This document shows positions 1 through 6,547 of a stretch of 12,721 nucleotides of DNA, piece by piece. Every line of letters begins with the position of its first letter. The stretch's first letter is position 1. The stretch comes from Promethearchaeota archaeon. Lineage in GTDB: Archaea > Asgardarchaeota > Lokiarchaeia > Sigynarchaeales > SOKP01. The notes beneath the pieces were generated by a model, which had not been told where the DNA came from, did no database searches, and saw nothing but the letters and a program-made list of their open reading frames with translations. A program made the translations under genes and the position numbers. Location: contig JAHLWT010000088.1 in assembly GCA_019057775.1 (NCBI GenBank), positions 1-12,721 of the forward strand, given 5' to 3'.

Positions 1-378
1 ATATTTACCGGTCCAAGAGATATCTATGCTTGATTATGGGCGATTTGAAAAATCAACGGCAACAAAAGCAAGTGATTCATGCATAGGCACATATGCATGG
101 CCCATCCGGAAAATTCCTGCTTTGTCTCCAATTGCTTGAAGAAACGTATTTCCTAAAACTATCCCTACATCTTCAATGGTATGATGTGCATCAACATGAA
201 GATCGCCATTAACCATAATTTCAATATCAAACAAACCGTGTATTGCAATTTGGTTTAACATGTGATCAAAAAACCCAATACCAGTTTTAATTTTTGCAAT
301 TCCAGACCCATCAAGATTTAGAGAAATATTAACAACTGACTCATTCGTTTTCCTTTCTTGTTTTGATTGACGATTCAT
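1..378 (-). CDS. hisB: Imidazoleglycerol-phosphate dehydratase HisB, 3' part cut by window edge, with in-frame TAA
   Basis: Dehydrates imidazole glycerol phosphate to imidazole acetol phosphate (histidine step 6, cytosol). Two metal-binding signatures are visible: GIGFFDHML at residues 33-41 and DAHHTIED at 63-70. The ATG at 378 lies one base after the hisC stop, with a weak GAAGGTG-type ribosome site inside the end of hisC. Odd point: translation meets TAA at 34-36 directly after Asn-Arg-Pro, giving only 114 residues, whereas the family is usually about 190-200. HisB proteins typically read Arg-Pro-Tyr here, and the same frame stays open to the window edge with HisB-like residues ([11 protein letters not shown]). 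A single-base change of a Tyr codon, either a real nonsense mutation or a sequence error, explains this best. Identity is certain; whether the gene is intact is not. Confidence 0.9.
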
Positions 379-379
379 T

Positions 380-1504
380 TCAATTTACACCTTCTAAAAA
401 TATTTTAAATTCTTCGATTACTTTTTCCATCTGTTTTTTAAGACCTATACTAATCCTTATGTTATTAGCCATATCGGAGGAGGAATAATAACGTACTAGA
501 ATACCTTTTAAATATAATTGCTTATATAGATTTTTAGAAATATCTGCAGAGTTAAAAGTAAGTAAAACATAACAGGCTTCACTAGGATGCACCCAAAAGC
601 ATTTATATTGCTTTTGAAGTGAAATAAGTTGATCTATAAACCAATTTTTCATTTTTTTCATTTCATTAACTCTCTCATTTACTAAAGGGCTAGTTAATGC
701 AGATAATGCTGCTTTTTGTCCAGCAATATTTACATTATATGGCTGTTTAATTGATAATAAAATATCTCTAATATCCTTTGGCATAATTCCATAGCCTACT
801 CGCAACCCTCCTAAACCATATGCTTTACTAAATGTTCGAAGAACAACAAAATTATCATACAACGGAACCCATTTAACAAGACTTTGAGAGTTCGAGAACT
901 CTATATAAGCTTCATCAATAATAACTAACACAGGAAGGGAAATTAAATTTTTGATGAATTTTTCTGATACAACTTGCCCATCTGGATTATTTGGGCGTGT
1001 TAGAAATATTATTTTTGCTTCTTTCGAAGCCTCTATAAATTTACTCTCATCAATAATGTATTGAGCAAATGTCTCATGCTTTACAAGTTTTTGAGGAATT
1101 GCGTTAAAAGAAACTCCATGTACTTGAGCTAAAAACGATATCATTCCAAATGTAGGCGAAAATGTCAAAACTGTATCAGAAGGGTTTACAAATGCTCTAA
1201 TCAATAATTCGATTAATTCGTCAGATCCAGCACTAATAATAAAATTTTCAGGTTTTAGATTTTCTTTTTTTGCTAAACTTTTTAATAAATTAGAACTTAA
1301 CATGTCTGGATAAAAACTAACATTTTCAAGAGATCCTAAAGCTGCTAACACTTCTGGAAGGGGTGGATATGGATTTTCATTACCATCTAGTTTAATAATT
1401 TCTTTAGCTGGTATATTCAGTTCTTCAGCAATGAGTTCTATCGATTTAACTCCATTATAGGATCTAGTTGAGGTGATATGATCTACGGGTTTAATTCTTG
1501 TTAT
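380..1504 (-). CDS. hisC: Histidinol-phosphate aminotransferase HisC, apparent ATA start
   Basis: PLP-dependent fold-type I aminotransferase that converts imidazole acetol phosphate to histidinol phosphate. Counting from the ATA at 1504 the protein has 374 residues, normal for the family. Motifs: [11 protein letters not shown] near residues 38-48 (N-terminal substrate region), RPNNPDG 170-176, DEAY 197-200, and the PLP lysine K227 in [16 protein letters not shown]. The first ATG/GTG/TTG in frame is the GTG at 1351, which would delete the N-terminal motif, so translation must start earlier. The in-frame ATG at 1510 is followed at once by TAA. The next codon, ATA at 1504-1502, sits 8 bases after GGAGG and overlaps the hisD stop as ATAA, an echo of the common ATGA overlap. 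The start choice is an inference; a sequence error turning ATG into ATA would look the same. Confidence 0.92.
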   Translation of the reverse strand: MTRIKPVDHITSTRSYNGVKSIELIAEELNIPAKEIIKLDGNENPYPPLPEVLAALGSLENVSFYPDMLSSNLLKSLAKKENLKPENFIISAGSDELIELLIRAFVNPSDTVLTFSPTFGMISFLAQVHGVSFNAIPQKLVKHETFAQYIIDESKFIEASKEAKIIFLTRPNNPDGQVVSEKFIKNLISLPVLVIIDEAYIEFSNSQSLVKWVPLYDNFVVLRTFSKAYGLGGLRVGYGIMPKDIRDILLSIKQPYNVNIAGQKAALSALTSPLVNERVNEMKKMKNWFIDQLISLQKQYKCFWVHPSEACYVLLTFNSADISKNLYKQLYLKGILVRYYSSSDMANNIRISIGLKKQMEKVIEEFKIFLEGVN

Positions 1505-2826
1505 TTACATCGCCTCCTAGCGGCTTTCGAATGAGCCGTAAGCTGTTCTGTATTAGCTATTAACTCTGCCAATGGTGCTATTGAATGAACTGTACTCTTA
1601 TCTAAAGCAATTAAACTTGTTATTTTTACAAAATCTAAAACTGATAATGGTGAAGAAAATTTTGCGGATCCACCTGTAGGCATAACGTGACTGGGTCCAG
1701 CAATATAATCACCAATTACTTCACAAGAATGTTCGCCTAAGAATATACCTCCCGAATTTTTTATTTTAGATAAAATTTCCCAAGGATCTTTTAATAACAC
1801 AGATAGATGTTCAGGGGCAAATTCATTAATTAACAAAGTGGCTTCTTCAATACTGGGAACAAGAACAATTCCACCATTGTGTTCAATAGCATATTGAGCA
1901 ATTTCAGCACGTGATAAGTCTAGCAATTGCTCTTCAATTGAATTTTTAACCATATTTGCTAAGTTTTTATCAGTAGTAATTAAAATTGGAATTGATAAAA
2001 AATCATGTTCAGCTTGAGCTAGCAAATCAAATGCGATTAATTCAGGATTAGCCGTGTCATCAGCTAAAATTAATGCTTCAGTTGGACCAGCTATACAATC
2101 AATACCAACAATCCCAAATACTTCTCGTTTAGCTAGCGATACGAAAATATTTCCAGGACCTACAATTTTATTAACATTTGGAACTGTTTGAGTACCATAA
2201 GCGAGTGCAGCAATTGCTTGAGCCCCTCCAATGCGAAAAACTTTTACATTAACATTCAATTGATTGAATAAATTACAAGTAGCTAGAATTATTGGAGAAA
2301 TTGGTGGTGGACTCACTATAACTATCTCTTTGACACCAGCTATAATTGCAGGACACACACTATGAATAATAGTTGATGGAAGTGGAGCTGAGCCCCCAGG
2401 TATGTATATTCCGACTCGAGATATAGGATTTATTAATTGACCTAAACTTCCTCCTAAATCATTTGTAATCCAAGAGGATATAGGTTGTTTTCTGTGAAAT
2501 GTTAAGATTCTATCTCTCGATTGGATGAGCGCATTTTTAATTTTTTGATCAATAGAATTAAGTGCTGCTTCCATTTGATCAAAATTAACTTCAATTGCTT
2601 CAATTATATCGAATTTATCTAACTTCTTTGTCCATTCAATAAGAGCGGCATCACCATTCTCTTTTACATCTTTGATAATTCGTATAACCACTTCTTGTGG
2701 CGTTAAAGATTGACCAAAAATTTCGATAATCCGCTTGTTTACATGAGGCGGTAATGAAGTATCTATAATATTTTTACGCTTAAGAATTCCTCTTTGCGCC
2801 TCTTCTAAAGAATAAATTGGAATCAT
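1501..2826 (-). CDS. hisD: Histidinol dehydrogenase HisD
   Basis: Zinc-dependent, NAD-linked four-electron oxidation of L-histidinol to L-histidine, the last biosynthetic step. At 441 residues it is full length. Residues matching the E. coli zinc and catalytic set are visible: Q271 and H274 in AQAEHD, E339-H340 in FAPEHL, D373 in IGDYIAGPSH, and H432 in LTAHSKAA. The glycine-rich segments VGIYIPGGSAPLPST (138-152) and IVGPGN (221-226) are typical. The ATG at 2826 lies two bases after the hisG stop and 7 bases from a GGAGG inside the end of hisG, so it is translationally coupled. Its last codons contain the GGAGG that serves hisC. Nothing is missing. Unlike fungal HIS4, this activity is not fused to HisIE but sits two genes downstream in the same operon. 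Confidence 0.97.
   Translation of the reverse strand: MIPIYSLEEAQRGILKRKNIIDTSLPPHVNKRIIEIFGQSLTPQEVVIRIIKDVKENGDAALIEWTKKLDKFDIIEAIEVNFDQMEAALNSIDQKIKNALIQSRDRILTFHRKQPISSWITNDLGGSLGQLINPISRVGIYIPGGSAPLPSTIIHSVCPAIIAGVKEIVIVSPPPISPIILATCNLFNQLNVNVKVFRIGGAQAIAALAYGTQTVPNVNKIVGPGNIFVSLAKREVFGIVGIDCIAGPTEALILADDTANPELIAFDLLAQAEHDFLSIPILITTDKNLANMVKNSIEEQLLDLSRAEIAQYAIEHNGGIVLVPSIEEATLLINEFAPEHLSVLLKDPWEILSKIKNSGGIFLGEHSCEVIGDYIAGPSHVMPTGGSAKFSSPLSVLDFVKITSLIALDKSTVHSIAPLAELIANTEQLTAHSKAARRRCK
1513..1517 (-). promoter_or_regulatory. Ribosome binding site GGAGG that decides the hisC start
   Basis: GGAGG on the minus strand lies 8 bases before the ATA at 1504 and only 2 bases before the ATG at 1510, which is itself followed by TAA. 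The same operon uses spacings of 8 (hisIE), 5 (hisG) and 7 (hisD), so the ATA is the correctly spaced start. Confidence 0.6.
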
Positions 2827-2828
2827 TA

Positions 2829-3836
2829 CTATGCCTCCAAATTTTTTAATAATGTCTTATATCGGAATGGTTCTTCTTCAAAAATAAATAATGTAGGACT
2901 AACAACAACACCGCTACCACCAATTTCCCTTAGTGCTCTTATTGTTTCCGTTAACTTCTTCTTTTCAACAATTATATGAACGGCAAACCAAGAACCTCCC
3001 TGCGGAGAAATAATTTGTGAGATTGTTGGGCCTTGAAGACCCTCTAAATTCTTATTAGCAAACATTTTTTCAGCAATCGATTTAGGATCATCTCCTCGCA
3101 TATTAATAAATACAGAAACATAATTTTTTGCTCTCATGGTAGCTTCAAAGTACTCTAAAAATATTCGGGCAAAGTTTAGAATTATCTGATTTTCTTTTAA
3201 ACTTTTTAGATTTGCGATAAAACATGCTTGAGACTGAAGAATACATCCATCTTGTATTATTTTTAAGCGATTATCTTTTAAGGTTTGTCCTGTAGAAACT
3301 AAATCGACAATAATATCAGAATAGCCTAAAGCGGGAGCTACTTCTAACGTTCCTGCGGCTTCAACCAAATCGAAGTTAAGATCATGTTTAACAAAAAACT
3401 TTCTCGTTAATAAAGGAAATTTAGAAGCAACACGTAATGCTTTTTGGCTATTTTTCAGATCTTTCATTGAATTTTCTTTCCATTCTTCAGGTATTATTAC
3501 TTCTAGGGTACACTTTCCAAATCCTAAATCCTCATGAATAATAACAGTTTTATCCGGATCTTTCACAGTTATTTCACTTAATAGATCTAAACCTACGACT
3601 CCATAAGCTAAACTCCCTTTAATAACTCCATGGATGATATCCTCATGTCGTTGAAATACTATTTGTATCTCTGGAAATCCTTCTAACCACCCAATATATT
3701 GTTTTCTGTTTCGCCTTATTTGGAAACCACATGTATTAAAAAATTCTAGAGTTTCTGCTGCCATACGGCCTTTTGAGGGAATCCCCATACGAATTAACTG
3801 CGTATTTGGATTTTCTAATGTTTTTTTAATTTCCAT
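2829..3836 (-). CDS. hisG: ATP phosphoribosyltransferase HisG, long form
   Basis: First committed step of histidine synthesis: joins ATP and PRPP to give phosphoribosyl-ATP. The N-terminal substrate motif GIPSKGRM lies at residues 18-25 and the PRPP loop DLVSTGQTLKDN at 178-189. After about residue 235 there is an ACT-like regulatory domain (MRAKNYVSVFINM onward, ending GGSGVVVSPTLFIFEEEP). This marks the long, self-contained HisG type, which is normally inhibited allosterically by histidine and needs no HisZ. The length of 335 exceeds the usual 280-300 for long forms, partly from an N-terminal extension of about 14 residues and a tail of about 15. The ATG at 3836 has GAGGAG 5 bases upstream, and the gene overlaps the end of hisIE by 11 bases. 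Function is firm; feedback control is inferred from the domain. Confidence 0.95.
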   Translation of the reverse strand: MEIKKTLENPNTQLIRMGIPSKGRMAAETLEFFNTCGFQIRRNRKQYIGWLEGFPEIQIVFQRHEDIIHGVIKGSLAYGVVGLDLLSEITVKDPDKTVIIHEDLGFGKCTLEVIIPEEWKENSMKDLKNSQKALRVASKFPLLTRKFFVKHDLNFDLVEAAGTLEVAPALGYSDIIVDLVSTGQTLKDNRLKIIQDGCILQSQACFIANLKSLKENQIILNFARIFLEYFEATMRAKNYVSVFINMRGDDPKSIAEKMFANKNLEGLQGPTISQIISPQGGSWFAVHIIVEKKKLTETIRALREIGGSGVVVSPTLFIFEEEPFRYKTLLKNLEA

Positions 3837-5019
3837 AATTTCTCCTCTTCCATAATTCGTTTAATATATCTTGTATCTTGATTCCTTTCTTAGCCATAAG
3901 AACAAGAATAAAATATGATAAGTCTGCAATTTCCCATACCAAATTCTCTTGATCAACATAATTTACAAGTTCATGGGTTTCTTCTCTTATTTTCTCCATA
4001 ATTAATTTCTCCTCTTTTGAAATTTTGCTAGTGTACGAATTAGGAACGGGATTTTTTATTCTATCTTCTATGATTTCATATAGGTCTAAAAAGCCAAATT
4101 TTTTATCCTCGAAACATGAATATCGTTCCAAATGGCATGCGAATCCCAATTGATGAACGGTAAATAAAAGTGTATCTTGATCACAATCATATCTTACTTG
4201 ATATAATTCCTGAAAGTTTCCTGAAGTTTCTCCTTTAATCCAAATTGACTTTCGAGAACGGCTAAAATAAATTCCTTGTTTTTGAATTAACGCCTGAGTC
4301 AAAGAATCTTGGGAGGAATATGCAAGCATTAATATTTGATCGTGATTATCTTGAACGATAGTAGGGATAAGTCCATCATTTTTCTGAAAATCGGGGATGG
4401 ATAAAAAGATTTTTATTATTTCCGTTTCAGAAAATACTTCAGATGGAATTATAAATGGATTAATTCCTTTATTTTCTAATTCTTTGGAATTTTGACCGTT
4501 GGGATCTAAGAGTGTGAGTGGGAACTTAATATAACCGGAAATAGAATCCGCAATTGTTAATATTGTATTTTTATCTATATTGATTTTATCATCCCAATCA
4601 ATCAAAATCTCTGAACAATATGGTTTTAAATAGTTAAAAACATCACTTAACTCTTCTTTAAAATCATTTGAATCATTATTTAAAACAGACTTTTCTTTTA
4701 GTGTAATCCTTGCAATAATTATATTTTTCGATACTATTTTGTTGATTTTTTCAATTTCTTTCTCAGGAACAATAAATTTTCTTACACCCATTTGTAAACC
4801 TAATTTTATAGATTCTAAATTAGGGTTATCCATCATTAAATAGCATTCAGTAACACTACAAACACCTTTTATAAGATCATTAGAAGAGCAATTACTAATT
4901 ACAATACTTCCAAAATAGTTAATACTTCTTGCATAATCAATTATAAAATTATCATCAACTTTTAGCCGATTTTTACAATTTGATTTGATTTTATTGATAT
5001 TTAATTCAAATCTTAACAT
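3826..5019 (-). CDS. hisIE: Bifunctional phosphoribosyl-AMP cyclohydrolase / phosphoribosyl-ATP pyrophosphatase with extra N-terminal domain
   Basis: Catalyses histidine steps 2 and 3. Residues about 214-305 are HisI: FSRSRKSIWIKGETSGN, the magnesium motif DCDQD at 278-282, and zinc cysteines C279, C295 and C302. Residues about 312-393 are HisE, with REETHE at 345-350 and WEIADLSYF at 362-370. Usual HisIE proteins have about 200-230 residues; this one has 397 because of about 210 extra N-terminal residues with alternating strand/helix character, for example KLGLQMGVRKFIVPE (72-86). The layout and the wording of the HisI-HisE part recall fungal HIS4, from memory of that protein. A degenerate HisA/HisF-like barrel is possible but unproven. 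First gene of the operon; the ATG at 5019 has AAGGAG 8 bases upstream. Confidence 0.92.
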   Translation of the reverse strand: MLRFELNINKIKSNCKNRLKVDDNFIIDYARSINYFGSIVISNCSSNDLIKGVCSVTECYLMMDNPNLESIKLGLQMGVRKFIVPEKEIEKINKIVSKNIIIARITLKEKSVLNNDSNDFKEELSDVFNYLKPYCSEILIDWDDKINIDKNTILTIADSISGYIKFPLTLLDPNGQNSKELENKGINPFIIPSEVFSETEIIKIFLSIPDFQKNDGLIPTIVQDNHDQILMLAYSSQDSLTQALIQKQGIYFSRSRKSIWIKGETSGNFQELYQVRYDCDQDTLLFTVHQLGFACHLERYSCFEDKKFGFLDLYEIIEDRIKNPVPNSYTSKISKEEKLIMEKIREETHELVNYVDQENLVWEIADLSYFILVLMAKKGIKIQDILNELWKRRNYGN

Positions 5020-5027
5020 TTATACAT

Positions 5028-5033
5028 CTCCTT
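5028..5033 (-). promoter_or_regulatory. Ribosome binding site of hisIE
   Basis: AAGGAG on the minus strand, 8 bases upstream of the ATG at 5019. This confirms the start that includes the long N-terminal domain. Confidence 0.65.
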
Positions 5034-5074
5034 TGAGATAATTTTAATCCAACTTTAATTATTGTTTATTATTA

Positions 5075-5090
5075 TTCTTAACTTTAAGAA
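5075..5090. promoter_or_regulatory. Perfect inverted repeat upstream of the his operon, possible operator
   Basis: TTCTTAA, two bases, TTAAGAA: two 7-base arms with no mismatch, about 55-70 bases before the hisIE ATG. This position is where a repressor site near the promoter would lie. In DNA this AT-rich a 7-base palindrome can also occur by chance. No T-box, histidine-rich leader peptide or attenuator was seen in the 281-base region 5020-5300. Confidence 0.3.
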
Positions 5091-5190
5091 ATTTACTCTT
5101 AATGAGTTAGAAATGTAGAAATATTGATAATGATGAAGAGAAATTTATAATTTAATAATACTAAATTGAAGACCTACATTCTTTGTTGTG

Positions 5191-5202
5191 AAGAGTACTC
5201 TT
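5191..5202. repeat. 12-base perfect palindrome AAGAGTACTCTT
   Basis: Two 6-base arms without spacer, between the flavodoxin-like gene and the his operon, about 170 bases upstream of hisIE and just downstream of the flavodoxin stop. It contains G/C pairs, so it is a little less expected by chance than the AT-only palindromes here. It could be a dimeric regulator site; function unknown. Confidence 0.25.
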
Positions 5203-5300
5203 TTCCAGCGAATCTCCAATTTTTCGAATCCAATCCCCCTTTAGAATGTAAATGAGATGAATATATTAGGATTTCTCTATTAACTTAGTGTAATATTTGA

Positions 5301-5843
5301 TTAGAGAAGAGCTGCGAAATCTTCAGCAAATTTCTGAATCTGGTCCATATCTCTAAGATCATATAGAATATCCTCTACTTTTTCCCAACCTTCGTCATTG
5401 ATTAAGCCACTTTTAATCAATTTTTTATTTATATTGCCCATGAGGGATGTCTCTGTAAAATCATAGATTGCACCAAATGCGTCAGCAATATCATAGGTTA
5501 ATCCAATCTTTTGCATTTTTTTATCGATATACTTTTCCTTCGCTTCATTTATCCTATCTTTCTCAGATGCCGTTCCGCAGTTTATGAAAAATCCAAATTT
5601 GAAGTTCCTATTTAAAAGTTCTTTTTTATATTTCTTGATAACCTTCTTAATTTTTTTCGTCCACATTGACATTTTTATTCCAGTACCGATAAGAACTCCA
5701 TCAAAACCACTTAAGAAAGGCTCTTTATCTTCAAGATTAATTGATACCTCAATTTCTTTTGCCACAAGAAAGTCACGTATCTTTTCTGAAGTATTTTGAG
5801 TTGTTCCAAAGCGGGTTCCGTATATGATAAGAACTTTTTTCAT
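5301..5843 (-). CDS. Flavodoxin-domain protein (HemG/Flavodoxin_5-like)
   Basis: A 180-residue single-domain flavodoxin-like protein, probably FMN-binding and cytosolic. The N-terminal strand MKKVLIIYGT runs into the phosphate loop GTRFGTTQNTS (residues 9-19). GFDGVLIGTGIKMSMW (46-61) and FKFGFFINCGTAS (81-93) match the second and third flavin-contact regions. The pattern resembles the short flavodoxins annotated as menaquinone-dependent protoporphyrinogen oxidase-like (HemG family), but no haem genes are near, so electron transfer in general is the safer statement. No ribosome site precedes the ATG at 5843. It is on the same strand as the his operon but separated by 281 bases, so probably a separate unit. 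A role as electron donor to the aromatic pathway genes to the right would be speculation. Confidence 0.8.
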   Translation of the reverse strand: MKKVLIIYGTRFGTTQNTSEKIRDFLVAKEIEVSINLEDKEPFLSGFDGVLIGTGIKMSMWTKKIKKVIKKYKKELLNRNFKFGFFINCGTASEKDRINEAKEKYIDKKMQKIGLTYDIADAFGAIYDFTETSLMGNINKKLIKSGLINDEGWEKVEDILYDLRDMDQIQKFAEDFAALL

Positions 5844-5979
5844 GTATTAAGTAATGTTATTTTATTCTTAAACAAATTTTTTTAACCAAGTTTCCTGATA
5901 AAGTTAATTTTATATCCTGAAAAATCTAATTCCGAAGAAAATAGTATTGAACTTAATTATGGCGAAGTTATACAAGCGT

Positions 5980-6090
5980 TTAAAACAAGTCCTCCTCTCT
6001 TAATATTTCAAGAAAAGCTTCAACTCGCGTTTTAAATTGACCGATAGGAACTGTTACATCAAACTCAAGGAATATTGTTGGAATACCAAT
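5980..6090 (-). pseudogene. Truncated second copy of the bcrC 3' end
   Basis: These 111 bases align without gaps to 8124-8234, the end of the intact bcrC-like gene. I count 11 substitutions (about 90% identity), and all 11 are silent: the 36 encoded residues, ending REEDLF and a stop, are the same in both. Similarity ends abruptly at both sides: at the stop codon, and at 6090 where a run of nine T begins. A TAA interrupts the frame shortly upstream and there is no start. The fragment therefore looks like the end of a full paralogue that diverged under protein-level selection and was later cut away. A recent partial duplication would not leave only silent differences. An assembly junction is the other possibility. 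Confidence 0.85.
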
Positions 6091-6530
6091 CTTTTTTTTT
6101 ATTATTATAGCTTAAGAGCCTAAACTTGTAGAAAAACTTTCCCTAGCATACAATAGTATTAGGAAAAGCTAAAAAAGCGTAATACTTATCCAGCGATCGA
6201 GGAGTTAATTAGTTTTGAATTTCATCATTAACAGTAAAGCAAAATAATCCACCATAATATTGCAGAAAATCCGAGATGGTATCCTTGAGGGTATCCTAAA
6301 GAAGTTAAGTAATTGATATTATCGCATCAAAAATCTAATATTATAAATTTTTTTTTACATTTAGAGGTATTTTGAATTCTCTTTTTATTCTAATATTATT
6401 TCTTAAAACTCTCTAATATCAATCACTTATAAATTACTCGACAAAAATTTATTAAACCGGCTATATTTTGTAAATTACTATTATTAAATTCTATTTAATT
6501 AACCTACTAAATAAAAATCTTTATAAAGCA

Positions 6531-6536
6531 GAGGAG
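6531..6536 (+). promoter_or_regulatory. Ribosome binding site of the histidine kinase, supports a TTG start
   Basis: GAGGAG lies 11 bases before the TTG at 6548. An ATG at 6538 is only one base away and opens a frame that stops after eight codons, so it is not the start of the kinase. Confidence 0.45.
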
Positions 6537-6547
6537 TATGATAAACT

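Larger units (their letters stand above)
5844..6547. other. 704-base intergenic region with a bcrC remnant
   Basis: No intact gene was found on either strand. The only recognisable content is the bcrC 3' remnant (5980-6090). To its right are a run of nine T (6092-6100), a T tract near 6348-6356, a short direct repeat GGTATCCT at 6279-6286 and 6290-6297, and the leader of the histidine kinase gene with GAGGAG at 6531-6536. All frames are broken by stops. It looks like decayed DNA from a gene loss or rearrangement. Confidence 0.6.

Noticed and set aside
1..1510. TAA read as Tyr (alternative genetic code), suggested by the hisB and hisC junction stops
   Set aside because: Most other genes here end at TAA in the expected place with correctly spaced downstream genes, so TAA is a stop in this organism.
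6163..6231. Short plus-strand frame KLKKRNTYPAIEELISFEF in the gap left of the kinase
   Set aside because: Only 22 codons, opened by a stop, without start codon; not separable from chance.
6279..6297. Direct repeat GGTATCCT as a possible target-site duplication
   Set aside because: The copies are three bases apart with nothing between them, so they do not flank an element.
5844..6547. Insertion sequence or transposase remnant in the long gap
   Set aside because: No terminal inverted repeats or transposase-like frames were found; only the bcrC remnant is recognisable.
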